From assembly GCF_000190315.1 (NCBI RefSeq), contig NC_015151.1:124001-188000 (forward strand): 64,000 nucleotides of DNA, in the 5' to 3' direction. The stretch's first letter is position 1, and each line of letters opens with the position of its first letter. The notes under the pieces are model-generated. The model did not search any database. It saw only the letters and a list, made by a program, of their open reading frames with translations, and had not been told where the DNA came from. The stretch comes from Vulcanisaeta moutnovskia 768-28 (GTDB lineage: Archaea; Thermoproteota; Thermoprotei; Thermoproteales; Thermocladiaceae). Shown here piece after piece: positions 47,669-56,521 of the stretch. The position numbers and the translations under genes were made by a program.

Positions 47669-48733
47669 TTATTTTTCTCTCCACCCGCCTTTTAGCAAGT
47701 ATTCCTCAATTGCCATTGCTGCATCAATGCCGTTCTTCAGTGCCTTACCTATTAGGCTTGGTCCTGTGGCTACGTCACCGGCTGCGAATACACCCTTCCT
47801 CGTTGTTCTATGCTTCTGGTCAATATCTATTGTATTATGTGGTGTTACCTTGATGCCGCAGCAACCATCCTTAAATGGTGGTGTTGGTACTTCACCAACG
47901 GCGGCTATTACTGTGTCCACGTCCATGGTGTACTCACTACCTGGTACTGGTTCTGGTGCTGGTCTACCACTCCTATCGGGTTTACCAAGCCTCATTTTGA
48001 TTAGCTTAACAGCTTCAACGTGTTCCTTACCCAGTACCTCCATTATGCCAACGAGTTCCACGAAATTTATCCCCCTCTTTATCAACCCCTGGATCTCCGC
48101 CTTGCCGGCTGGTGCTTCATTTATTGTCCTTCTATAGAGCACATAAACCTCCTTAGCACCCTGTCTCTGAGCCTCTATTGCAGCGTCAACAGCCGTTAAG
48201 CCAGCACCAATAACAGCTACTTTATCACCAGTTGGGTAAATCACGGACTTAGGTAAGTAACCCAATTCACTCGTGTATATTCTGTAAAGGTAATCAAGGG
48301 CTAGGTAAACACCCTTTAGGTTCTCACCAGGTACTCCAAGGTTTCTTGATCTCCATGTCCCAGTAGCTATCAATACGGCATTATAATTATTAATAAGCTG
48401 CTCAAAGTGAACCTTATTCTCTGCGAACTCATCTCCATCAGCATGCTCCTCCTCATCAGCAACAATCTTAGTCCTCAATATGAAGTTAACGCCTAACTCA
48501 ATCAACTCCTTAACACCAGCCCTCACATTCTTCTTGGGAACCCTGTACTCGGGTATTCCAAATATCATTAATCCACCAGGCTCTGGCAACTTATCATAAA
48601 CATCAACCTGAAAACCCTTACATATTAAGTAACCAGCAGCGCCAAGACCCGCTGGACCAGCGCCAATTATGGCAATCCTCTCACTACGCCTCTCAATCTT
48701 CTGTCCTGGAGAACACTTAAGTGCGAACTTCAC
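47669..48733 (-). CDS. GltD-like FAD/NAD(P)-binding oxidoreductase
   Basis: A 354-residue flavoprotein with two dinucleotide folds: IIGAGPAGLGAAGYLICKG (FAD) and AVIGAGLTAVDAAIEAQRQG (NADPH), plus EPGGLMIFGIPEYRVPKK and AAGDVATGPSLIGKAL. It matches the small subunit of glutamate synthase and related sulfide dehydrogenases but lacks their N-terminal iron-sulfur domain. The partner is not in view. The GTG start follows the TATA box CTTATATAAAG (48754-48764) by 26 bases. Confidence 0.82.
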   Translation of the reverse strand: MKFALKCSPGQKIERRSERIAIIGAGPAGLGAAGYLICKGFQVDVYDKLPEPGGLMIFGIPEYRVPKKNVRAGVKELIELGVNFILRTKIVADEEEHADGDEFAENKVHFEQLINNYNAVLIATGTWRSRNLGVPGENLKGVYLALDYLYRIYTSELGYLPKSVIYPTGDKVAVIGAGLTAVDAAIEAQRQGAKEVYVLYRRTINEAPAGKAEIQGLIKRGINFVELVGIMEVLGKEHVEAVKLIKMRLGKPDRSGRPAPEPVPGSEYTMDVDTVIAAVGEVPTPPFKDGCCGIKVTPHNTIDIDQKHRTTRKGVFAAGDVATGPSLIGKALKNGIDAAMAIEEYLLKGGWREK

Positions 48734-48945
48734 GAAAGCCTGAAGGAGACCCTTTATATAAGCCTTTCCTAATGCTTAATTCAACCGTAATTTTACTATA
48801 AATCGATTTAAAATATATAGTAATTATGAAAATATTATGATAATTAATATGAAGATCTTTTTCAATATTATCATTATAAAAGAATAATCTATAAATATAT
48901 AGTATATGATAATAGATCTATAGTTACATATTAGTCATGAAGGAC

Positions 48946-49785
48946 CTATTTATCATCCCGTAGATAAACGACAGGGCTATTCTTAGGAACCTTAAGCAAT
49001 CTAATCATCGGTCCGCACTTAGCCCTAAGCAGGAATAAGACCCTCAGTTTCAGTTCACTCTCTAGGTAAGCCTCGAAATTACCAACACCCTTAGAAATAA
49101 TTAAATCATGAGCACCTAAGTCATGCCATAAACCCCTATTGTAAAATACTGGGTATCTATTACCCGTGGATACAACCCTCACCCTATCCCCTAATACCTT
49201 ACTCACGTAATCCGCGGTTACATCAACCTCGTAGGGCAGTCCCCTGGCATAAACCGTAACCCTAACACCCATATCCAATAACCTTCTAATCAATAGTGCA
49301 TCTACCTGAAACTCCCCAGAATTATCAACAACATAACCAACATCCCTTAAGCCACTTAATAACTCCCTTAACACATCCTTAGAGGTATTTATCCATACGG
49401 CTTCCTCGAGAATTTTATTTACAAAATCATCAATATCAAATTGGTAATCCCTCATCGGTACATCAACAGAATTTGCAGCGGCAGCAACCTCAAGGTACCT
49501 TACTATATCATTACCAACATCATTAATTATCCTAGGGAGTATTAGCGATGCCGTATCCTCAAGCTCCTTCTTTTCATCAGCATGTGGATCATCATTATTC
49601 AGAATTCTCGTTATTAACTCGAAGGACTCTATAAAGAGTGGAGTTCTACCCCTTGGTATCAGGCTTGATGTGTGTACCGTTATGTGCGTGTACGTATTTA
49701 AATCATTAACTCCGTATTTCTTTGCCTCCTGTATCCTAGATTCCAGGGCACAAAGTATGCATTCGGGAGTTTCTATATATAGCAT
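48946..49785 (-). CDS. DUF89 (ARMT1-like) metal-dependent phosphatase family
   Basis: A 279-residue protein of the DUF89 family. CILCALESR at the N-terminus, VVDNSGEFQVDALLI, SKGVGNFEAY and FLLRAKCGPM are the family blocks (DNAGE, KGxGNxE and KC). Studied relatives are metal-dependent phosphatases thought to remove damaged sugar phosphates. Divergent from the eIF2B-like gene. The TATA-like CTTATTAATC (about 49807-49816) lies 27 bases before the ATG. Confidence 0.82.
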   Translation of the reverse strand: MLYIETPECILCALESRIQEAKKYGVNDLNTYTHITVHTSSLIPRGRTPLFIESFELITRILNNDDPHADEKKELEDTASLILPRIINDVGNDIVRYLEVAAAANSVDVPMRDYQFDIDDFVNKILEEAVWINTSKDVLRELLSGLRDVGYVVDNSGEFQVDALLIRRLLDMGVRVTVYARGLPYEVDVTADYVSKVLGDRVRVVSTGNRYPVFYNRGLWHDLGAHDLIISKGVGNFEAYLESELKLRVLFLLRAKCGPMIRLLKVPKNSPVVYLRDDK

Positions 49786-49915
49786 CGATATCTAGTAAGT
49801 ATTGGATTAATAAGTGTTTGTTTAGTAATTATTTTATATTCTTAATCAATAATGCATTTAATGGCATAGGGACACAGTTTTTAATTCCAGGTCTATGCTA
49901 ATTAGAGCTGGGGGT

Positions 49916-50770
49916 ATGAGCATCAATGAGCTATTGAGAGAGTTAAGGGAGGATAAGATCCATGGGGCGTCTTGGTACTTCCTTGAGGGTATTGATATCG
50001 TTAGGACCGCATTAGAGAATGGGCTTAGTACTAATGACATTAGGGTATTGCTTAATGAGTTGAGGATCGTTAGACCTGGCATGGCTTCTATACTAAATCT
50101 TGCTGATATTATTGAGCATGCACTGAACACTGGTTTAGACCTAGGTAATGTCATTAGTAAATTAAGGACTTGGTATGACTCCACCCTTGAACGCTTGAAA
50201 AAGCAGCTGGACAAGTTCCCCGTCATGTGTGGGTCAAGGGCCATAACCATTAGTTATAGCTCTGCAGTTAGGACAGCCCTCTCTAGGTGGGGTAAGTGCT
50301 TCGAGATCCTGTATGTAATGGAGTCTAAACCTGGTGATGAGGTTTCCCAGGCCGTTAAGGATTACTCAAGCCACGTAGGTAATGTAATACCAATACCTGA
50401 CTCAGCAATTGCATTTTTTATGAGGAATGCTAATTACGTTATTTCAGGAGCAGATGGACTATACAGTGACGGTTACTTCCTTAATAAGATTGGTACGGAA
50501 ACCCTATTTATCATTGCGCATAGGTTTGATGTGAATACGGTAGTTATTTCTGAGTCATATAAAGCCGCTGCTGGTGGCGTTGGTGATGTGTACTCGATAG
50601 ACGTTAATATTGCTGGTTTGAGTACACGTACTCCATTATTTGATAAGGTACCTCTTGATTTAATTGATTATTTAGTAACGGATTATGGTATTATTAAGAA
50701 ACCGAAGCCTGAGGATATTGAGAATTTGAGAGAGCTTTTTATTAATAATATTCTTAATCCAAGTGAGTGA
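49916..50770 (+). CDS. eIF2B alpha/beta/delta-like protein
   Basis: A 284-residue member of the eIF2B/ribose-1,5-bisphosphate isomerase superfamily: ITISYSSAVRTAL, VMESKPGDE, GADGLYSDGYFLNKIGT and FDKVPLDLIDYLVTDYG are in the expected order. The HCN/HCS segment with the catalytic Cys of ribose-1,5-bisphosphate isomerases is replaced by ISYSS, so isomerase activity is doubtful. ATG 49916 is preferred to 49895 by its distance from the TATA-like TTTTTAATT (about 49873-49881). The CxxCxxCC gene follows at once. Confidence 0.78.
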   Translation: MSINELLRELREDKIHGASWYFLEGIDIVRTALENGLSTNDIRVLLNELRIVRPGMASILNLADIIEHALNTGLDLGNVISKLRTWYDSTLERLKKQLDKFPVMCGSRAITISYSSAVRTALSRWGKCFEILYVMESKPGDEVSQAVKDYSSHVGNVIPIPDSAIAFFMRNANYVISGADGLYSDGYFLNKIGTETLFIIAHRFDVNTVVISESYKAAAGGVGDVYSIDVNIAGLSTRTPLFDKVPLDLIDYLVTDYGIIKKPKPEDIENLRELFINNILNPSE

Positions 50771-50771
50771 G

Positions 50772-51212
50772 ATGCGGGTTTTCCAATGTCTTAGGTGTGA
50801 TGATTGTTGTTATTTTGATAATGAGGAGAGAGGACCCATATTATTTGAGGATGAATTAGTTAGAATAAAGGCCTTGGCTGGGGCTAGGGGCTTCGATATT
50901 AAGTATCGTGAGTTATTAATTAATGGTGTAAAGGTATATAGGTGGTTAATAAGGGGTTATTGCCCGTTCTATGATAGGGAGAATAAGGCATGTACGATAC
51001 ACCTGATGAAACCTCTTGTCTGTAAGATGTATCCATTACTGTATAATCCAAGTACAGGTGAGGTATTAATATCGAAGGAGTGCAGGTGGGTTAGTGATGC
51101 GATGAATTCTGATGAAAGTATTGGGCTTGATAGCTTTCCTGAGGAAACAAAGGCACTTGAGGAAGCATTATCAAGATTATATAAGATTAAGGTTAGGATC
51201 CATGGGCAGTAA
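50772..51212 (+). CDS. CxxCxxCC (YkgJ-like) metal-binding protein
   Basis: A 146-residue protein of the YkgJ/CxxCxxCC family. CLRCDDCCYF at the N-terminus, then GYCPFYDRENKACTIH and KPLVCKMYPL, conserve the eight-Cys pattern thought to bind zinc or an iron-sulfur cluster. It begins one base after the stop of the eIF2B-like gene, so the two are an operon. Molecular role unknown. Confidence 0.82.
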   Translation: MRVFQCLRCDDCCYFDNEERGPILFEDELVRIKALAGARGFDIKYRELLINGVKVYRWLIRGYCPFYDRENKACTIHLMKPLVCKMYPLLYNPSTGEVLISKECRWVSDAMNSDESIGLDSFPEETKALEEALSRLYKIKVRIHGQ

Positions 51213-51247
51213 ATGTTTATATTAGCTTAGGTCTTGCTTTTCATTAA

Positions 51248-52468
51248 ATGAGTGATTTACCTGCAATTGAAGGTGGAAAACCAACCAGGCTCACACCTCT
51301 TCGTTTTAAACCCTGGATAACGGATGAGGATATTAATCTTGTTATTGATGTACTTAGGTCAGGTCAATTATCCGCTATAGGTGGTAAATGGAACACATTG
51401 CTTGAGCAGGAATTGACTAAGTACCTTGGTACTAAGTATGCTGCAACGGTTTCTAATGGTACAGCGGCACTTCACGTTGCTCTTAAAGCAATAGGTATTG
51501 GTCCGGGTGACGAGGTAATCACAACACCATTTACATTTGCTGCATCAGCAACAACAATCCTACATTCAAATGCAATACCAACATTTGCTGATATTGATAG
51601 AGAAACACTAAACATAGACCCAGCATCCATAGAGAGGGCCATTACTGACAGGACTAAGGCAATTGTTGTTGTTCATCTCGCTGGATATCCTGCTGAAATG
51701 GATGAAATTATGAAGATAGCACGAGAAAGGGGATTATACGTTATTGAAGACACGGCTCAAGCCCTAGGCGCGATCTATAGGGGTAAAATGGTTGGCTCAA
51801 TAGGCCATGTTGGTACATTGAGTTTTTATCCTACGAAGACCATAACGACAGGTGAAGGTGGTGCGGTGGTTACAAGTGATGATGAAATTGCCAGTAAAGC
51901 CCGGTTAATAAGAAGTCATGGTGAAACGGGAAAGTATTACTATGAGTTGCTGGGTTATAACTATAGGATGACTGAGTTCCAAGCCGCACTTGGTTATTCG
52001 CAATTAAGGAGGATTGAGGAGATTATTAAGCGTAAGGAGAACTTTGCGAAGGTTCTTATGGAGGAACTGCAGGACATTGAGAATGACATTATTCAATTTC
52101 CACACCCAAGACCATACATTAGACATGCATGGCACTTATTCCAGGTGCTGTTAAGCCTTGAAAGACTCAGGGCTAATAGGGATAGGATTGTTGAGGCATT
52201 AAGGGCTGAGGGTATTGAAGCAACCACCGTAGCATATCCAATACCTCTTCATAAGGAACCAGTAATAATTAATATGATGGGTCATGGAAAGGGCTGCCCT
52301 TGGACTTGCCCATTCTACGGTAGGAAGGTAACCTATAATCCATTACCTAATGCTGAGTGGGCGGCTGAGCGTGTGGTGACGATCCTTATTGGACCGTTGT
52401 ATACAGCAGAGGATGCTGTTGATACTGCAAGAGCGATAAAGCGTGTTCTTAATTATTATAGGAAATGA
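51248..52468 (+). CDS. DegT/DnrJ/EryC1-family aminotransferase
   Basis: A 406-residue PLP enzyme. The Schiff-base lysine is in SFYPTKTITTGEGGAVV; NGTAALHVALKAIGIGPGDE binds cofactor phosphate and VIEDTAQALGA supplies the ring-stacking Asp. The family transfers an amino group to a keto-sugar nucleotide, usually for surface glycans. The ATG follows a TATA box (TGTTTATATT, 51213-51222) by 29 bases. No glycan cluster is adjacent. Confidence 0.88.
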   Translation: MSDLPAIEGGKPTRLTPLRFKPWITDEDINLVIDVLRSGQLSAIGGKWNTLLEQELTKYLGTKYAATVSNGTAALHVALKAIGIGPGDEVITTPFTFAASATTILHSNAIPTFADIDRETLNIDPASIERAITDRTKAIVVVHLAGYPAEMDEIMKIARERGLYVIEDTAQALGAIYRGKMVGSIGHVGTLSFYPTKTITTGEGGAVVTSDDEIASKARLIRSHGETGKYYYELLGYNYRMTEFQAALGYSQLRRIEEIIKRKENFAKVLMEELQDIENDIIQFPHPRPYIRHAWHLFQVLLSLERLRANRDRIVEALRAEGIEATTVAYPIPLHKEPVIINMMGHGKGCPWTCPFYGRKVTYNPLPNAEWAAERVVTILIGPLYTAEDAVDTARAIKRVLNYYRK

Positions 52469-52522
52469 AAGAAATTGAAAAATAAAAAGAAGTTTTATTT
52501 TAATTTATGAGAAGTTATTCCG

Positions 52523-52714
52523 CTAGGTTATTATGTTTCCTTGTTCGTCTACCTTGGCTATGACTTTTCTTACTGTCTTGCCATCGGGCGTCTTGAACAG
52601 TGCCATTACGAAGCCCTTCCTACCCTTAGGCTGCACCTTCCAAACCTTACTAGGCTTCAACCTCCTACCCTCAACCTCATACTCCTTCCTCGCCAGATCC
52701 TCTAGAGATACCAT
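52523..52714 (-). CDS. creN7: Chromatin protein Cren7, copy 2
   Basis: The same 63-residue Cren7 protein as at 21581, with every codon identical at DNA level. The stop is TAG instead of TAA, and identity ends within two bases of the coding sequence on each side. It has its own TATA box (TTTATAAACC, about 52738-52747), different from that of copy 1. Both copies should be expressed. Confidence 0.88.
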   Translation of the reverse strand: MVSLEDLARKEYEVEGRRLKPSKVWKVQPKGRKGFVMALFKTPDGKTVRKVIAKVDEQGNIIT

Positions 52715-52968
52715 ACGTTGTCTAGTCTGTAACGCGGGTTTATAAATATATCGCTTTAGAAAGAATCATAAGAATAAAACGAAAAAGAAACGAAAAACAA
52801 AAACAAGAGTATATATTAAAAGTAAATGATGCGTTTATGTTTGCAAGGTATGTGTTTATCACTACTTACTTAGTATCTTTACTGTTTCAAAATCACTGTA
52901 ATACTTATTCGAATACGTGGGCTTTACCGAATAATACCTATTTATATTGAGACCTACTCATCCTAGCG

Positions 52969-53628
52969 ATGGTATTTAAATTCTTTAGTTCGACAAAGAC
53001 TGTAGAGAAAAAATTTAGGAAGTATGTTGGTAGGCCTGTAGTTACTGGTGATGGTAAGGTAATTGGCACTGTTGTGAGTATAAAATTGAATAAGGGTGAT
53101 TTAAAGCCCATCTCTATCACCGTTAAAATGAATGATGGAAGCACTAGGGAATTTGATATTAATGACGTTAATGCTGTGTTTACTACGGATAAGGTGGTCT
53201 TTCAGAAGCTGAATGATGAATATACGGGTTTAGTTAATACTTTTAGGAATGAAGTGAATAGTATTAAGGAGAGGCTTAGGGATATCATGGATAAATTGAA
53301 TAAACTCAGCGACCTACTTCTTCAGGGTGGTATTAAGGAGGACTTGTATAGGGATATTAGAGATAGGCTTGAGAAGGAGAGGGTTAAGTGGATTAGGCAG
53401 TGTAATGATAAGATTAGTGCAATAAATGATACATTATCTGAAATAGATAGGAAAATAAGTGATGCAGAGAAGAGGAAGAGCGAGTTAATGATTAAACAGG
53501 TCGTTGGTGATTTAGGTGATGATGAGAAGAATGAGTTAACAGGTCTCGATGAATTACTTAACCAGTTAAGGAAGACCAGGTCTGAATTGCTTTCATTAAG
53601 GATGGACCTTGAGAAAGAGTGCTATTAA
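52969..53628 (+). CDS. PRC-barrel plus coiled-coil protein (CdvA-like)
   Basis: A 219-residue protein. Residues about 12-80 form a PRC-barrel-like domain (KYVGRPVVTGDGKVIGTVVS). Residues about 85-215 are heptad-rich coiled coil (VNSIKERLRDIMDKLNKLSD and similar). This is the layout of CdvA, the membrane-recruiting protein of crenarchaeal ESCRT-type division, but CdvB/CdvC genes are not in view and Thermoproteales are generally thought to divide without them. The ATG is 25 bases from the TATA box CTATTTATATTG (52938-52949). Confidence 0.68.
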   Translation: MVFKFFSSTKTVEKKFRKYVGRPVVTGDGKVIGTVVSIKLNKGDLKPISITVKMNDGSTREFDINDVNAVFTTDKVVFQKLNDEYTGLVNTFRNEVNSIKERLRDIMDKLNKLSDLLLQGGIKEDLYRDIRDRLEKERVKWIRQCNDKISAINDTLSEIDRKISDAEKRKSELMIKQVVGDLGDDEKNELTGLDELLNQLRKTRSELLSLRMDLEKECY

Positions 53629-53637
53629 GGTCTTTAT

Positions 53638-53850
53638 TCACAGTGATTTATACTTAAATGATAATGCTTTCTCGAAAGGTATGAATTCATTTGTGTCATC
53701 ATCGTAATAACCAAGAACCGTATGCTCAGTATTTCTTCTACACTTCTCGCAGTACATGTATAGTTTGCCCCCTAGATTCGTTAGATCATAACCAGCATTA
53801 AATATTGATTCCGTGCCACATCTATCACATTTAATTAACCACCTGGTCAT
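53638..53850 (-). CDS. Small zinc-ribbon protein, 70 aa
   Basis: Two Cys pairs, CDRCG near the N-terminus and CEKCRRNTEH about 25 residues later, form a zinc ribbon of the ribosomal/transcription-factor kind. The rest is short and acidic. It converges on the CdvA-like gene with 9 bases between stops. Family not recognised; nucleic-acid binding is inferred. Confidence 0.68.
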   Translation of the reverse strand: MTRWLIKCDRCGTESIFNAGYDLTNLGGKLYMYCEKCRRNTEHTVLGYYDDDTNEFIPFEKALSFKYKSL

Positions 53851-53908
53851 AAGGCTCTACGAAAATTGTTTAATTAGTGAAGAAATAAACCTTATGCAGA
53901 ATAACGCA

Positions 53909-54802
53909 TTAAGCCTTTAATCTCCTTAACATAGAGAGCACAAGGGCCTTTGCCGGATTTTTACCAGTAACTGCTGTTAGTTCTGCCCAATCAGGTGAAC
54001 CATTAACCTCAAAGATTACATAACCATCCTTACCCTCGCCGATATCGACACCGCCATAAATCAGGTCAAGAACCTCCACAGACTTTATTGCTAGTTCCAT
54101 AATCGTTTTATCAGTATTAATGCATGGCTTGCCAATAGCTCCCTGGGCAACATTTGTTTTCCATTGACCAATTGGGGCAACCCTAATCATGCAACCAAAG
54201 ACCTCCCCATCAATTACCATAACCCTAATATCACGGTTAGGCTTTTCTACATATTTTTGTAGATATATCGGTTTCTTAAACGTAAGCAGGGTCTTCATAA
54301 TCTGAAATGCTATATCCGCATCACTAATCTTTACAGCCCCATAGCCTCTTGATCCTTGTAACGGCTTTATTACAACGTCCTTCATACTTTTAGCCATTTC
54401 GTATGCATATAATATGTCCTCAGTACCTATTGTATCAGGTACGGGTAAACCCTTACTCTTTAGTATGACTGTTGTTTCAAGTTTATTTCTGGTTCTTATT
54501 AATCCATCAAGTGGATTAATAACCACAGTGCCACTCTCCTCAATTAGCTTCATCGTTATAATCCTTCTAAGGAAGGTTTCCACATCAATAAGTACGCCAA
54601 GGCTTCTTAGGAAAACACCATCAACTTTAAATGGTCTATCCCTAATGACCGTAAGAGGACCGTCCTTATCAACCTTAACTGATATTCTTGAAATAGGTAC
54701 ATAAGTGGCATTTAGACCTGAATCCCTTGCATAAATAACTAAGTCCCTGCTTGGTCTATCTGGTATTGGCGAATCGCCTATTATAACGACCGAATTAGGC
54801 AT
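53909..54802 (-). CDS. RimK/LysX-type ATP-grasp ligase
   Basis: A 297-residue ATP-grasp enzyme. DVVIKPLQGSRGYGAVKI is the ATP-binding loop, YLQKYVEKPNRDIRVMVI the RimK-type EyI...RDIRV segment, and YVIFEVNGSPDWAEL the metal-binding ExN end. It would add an amino acid such as glutamate to a carboxylate of a cofactor, carrier protein or ribosomal protein. No LysW carrier or lysine genes are adjacent, so the substrate is open. Confidence 0.82.
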   Translation of the reverse strand: MPNSVVIIGDSPIPDRPSRDLVIYARDSGLNATYVPISRISVKVDKDGPLTVIRDRPFKVDGVFLRSLGVLIDVETFLRRIITMKLIEESGTVVINPLDGLIRTRNKLETTVILKSKGLPVPDTIGTEDILYAYEMAKSMKDVVIKPLQGSRGYGAVKISDADIAFQIMKTLLTFKKPIYLQKYVEKPNRDIRVMVIDGEVFGCMIRVAPIGQWKTNVAQGAIGKPCINTDKTIMELAIKSVEVLDLIYGGVDIGEGKDGYVIFEVNGSPDWAELTAVTGKNPAKALVLSMLRRLKA

Positions 54803-54886
54803 ACACCGTGCCCAATTTAAATTAATTTATAAATCTTTTAACATAAAATATGTACGAAGAATTTTACTAAACTACATTTTACATAG

Positions 54887-55447
54887 CTAAACTTGATGTG
54901 AAGGAGGCGGTGGAGGTTGACGCTTCCTTACTCTACGTGGTGAATACCTTCTCCTTAATTCATTAATCATCATAAGAGATAAAAATGTAAGTACGATTGA
55001 GATCGCTAGGAGTATTATTGATATTATTAATGATAATGTGCCAGGGAATAAAGGACCAATCATGCCAGTAAACCCGACATAGTATTGATAAATAATGTAT
55101 ATGCCAATCGCCGATACTAATGCTATTAAGAGCAGAGCTAGACTTGTCGTGATTATGGATGGCAATCCTAGAAACTCTCTCCTATTCAAGCTAGACCTAG
55201 CCATATATACCATGAAACCACCAATTACAGCCATTACTGAGGATAATGCTATAAGACCTGACGCTGCATTTAAGCCAGGAAACGTAAGCACTTGGAAATA
55301 CTTCACTGCTATTGATGGTGGTAACTCATTAGATAAAAAATCAGCCGCTATGACGACCATTATGACTGAAAGTAATGATGCGATTGCCGAGACGAACATG
55401 AAGACCGACGACCTCTCAATTAACCTCTGTATTTCATCTGAATACAT
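54887..55447 (-). CDS. Four-helix membrane protein with Pro-rich tail
   Basis: A 186-residue protein with four hydrophobic helices and a basic, proline-rich C-terminus (SPRRVRKRQPPPPPSHQV). It lies 16 bases downstream of the small zinc-binding protein gene on the same strand, so they may be cotranscribed. Family not recognised. Confidence 0.65.
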   Translation of the reverse strand: MYSDEIQRLIERSSVFMFVSAIASLLSVIMVVIAADFLSNELPPSIAVKYFQVLTFPGLNAASGLIALSSVMAVIGGFMVYMARSSLNRREFLGLPSIITTSLALLLIALVSAIGIYIIYQYYVGFTGMIGPLFPGTLSLIISIILLAISIVLTFLSLMMINELRRRYSPRRVRKRQPPPPPSHQV

Positions 55448-55463
55448 GGCTTAAACACCCTAA

Positions 55464-55679
55464 TTATTGGAGGTATATATATTGCCTTATCTTGACCTTG
55501 CAATTGGGGCATGTGAGCGACCTTTCAATTAATTTAACCCTATGCCTATTATCCTCCCTGGCCCATTCACCATCAACAATCATTATAAATCCACAACTTG
55601 GGCATTTATTTACGTAAGGATTTAGACTGTAATATGGTACTGATGATAACATACTCTTGATATCCTTTTGCGGTATCAT
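55464..55679 (-). CDS. Small zinc-binding protein, 71 aa
   Basis: CPSCGFIM and, about 30 residues later, CPNCKVKIR form a compact zinc ribbon. Basic residues lie between them. It precedes the four-helix membrane protein gene on the same strand. Family not recognised. Confidence 0.65.
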   Translation of the reverse strand: MIPQKDIKSMLSSVPYYSLNPYVNKCPSCGFIMIVDGEWAREDNRHRVKLIERSLTCPNCKVKIRQYIYLQ

Positions 55680-55785
55680 TCAGGTCGTTTTATCAATAAA
55701 TAACTAATTAATAAATGTTTAACAATTAATAAGATCAAGCGATAAGCGAAGCACTAAAATATTCCTTAGTAATCCAGGTAAATTA

Positions 55786-56001
55786 ATGAGTAATAACGCG
55801 AAATTACCTGAAATACCGGCCGAGTTAAGACCCTTGCTGGAAATTGTGTATGAAGGTAATGCACCACATATAAGGTGTAAGTACAGGGGAAGGGATGGCA
55901 AAGAATGCGGAGCCTTATTTTTCAACTTAGGTGATGCAATAAGGCATTTGATTACGCATGATGGTAAGTATAGGAGGTTTTTATCTTACATTAATACGTA
56001 A
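55786..56001 (+). CDS. Small C2H2 zinc-finger protein, 71 aa
   Basis: CKYRGRDGKECGALF followed by DAIRHLITHDGKYRRF is a Cys2His2-type finger, the latter part close to that of eukaryotic-like archaeal fingers. The C-terminus is basic. It stands directly before the 56038 gene (36 bases), which has its own TATA-like element. Nucleic-acid binding is inferred. Confidence 0.68.
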   Translation: MSNNAKLPEIPAELRPLLEIVYEGNAPHIRCKYRGRDGKECGALFFNLGDAIRHLITHDGKYRRFLSYINT

Positions 56002-56037
56002 TGCATTTAAATTCCCTATACCTTATCAAGGTAAAAT

Positions 56038-56469
56038 ATGGCAAGGCAGGTATCACTGGATGAATTAGTAAGTATTGTTAATAGTGCTGAAAACTTTGAG
56101 GTCATTGATTATCAAGGCAACTCTATAGTTATTGATGATGTTAAGGGGATTGTTAAGATAAAGGATGAGGAAGCGAAGAAGGAATTCAGTGAGTTACGGA
56201 AAAGAAGTCCGAGAGGTAAACCAACGCCTAAGCAAGTATCAGTAACAGCGGATGCTGTGAGAAGACTTGCAGAGAATAAGGTGAAGTTTAAGGTGGTTTT
56301 TGGACCTAAGGAGGTCATTATCAGGTTCGACCTTGATCATTACGTTAGACTAAGTGATAAGGACGTAAGAGTGGTGGGTTTCTCAAGCAAAAGCGAGGGC
56401 GTATTAGGCTTAATAGCAGGTATTCTTGAGAAGTACGGACCATTAGTCTTCCTTAAGAGAGTTAAGTAA
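56038..56469 (+). CDS. Conserved-looking hypothetical protein, 143 aa
   Basis: A 143-residue basic alpha/beta protein with no recognised domain. It starts QVSLDELVSIVNSAENFEVI and has a central basic linker (RKRSPRGKPTPKQ). Predicted strands (KFKVVFGPKEVIIRFD) follow. The ATG lies 30 bases from a TATA-like CATTTAAATTCC (56003-56014). It heads a run of three plus-strand genes ending in the PfkB kinase. Confidence 0.62.
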   Translation: MARQVSLDELVSIVNSAENFEVIDYQGNSIVIDDVKGIVKIKDEEAKKEFSELRKRSPRGKPTPKQVSVTADAVRRLAENKVKFKVVFGPKEVIIRFDLDHYVRLSDKDVRVVGFSSKSEGVLGLIAGILEKYGPLVFLKRVK

Positions 56470-56521
56470 TATCGTTAAAATTGAGTTTTAGGCTATTAAA
56501 TACCGTTGGCGGTAAATAATC

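Noticed and set aside
48734-48945. Very AT-rich spacer considered as a replication origin or RNA gene
   Set aside because: It has only short imperfect inverted repeats of A/T and no origin-box-like repeats or neighbouring replication gene; it is likely just promoter DNA.
49858-50250. 130-codon minus-strand frame
   Set aside because: Fully antisense to the eIF2B-like gene, which has clear family motifs on the plus strand.
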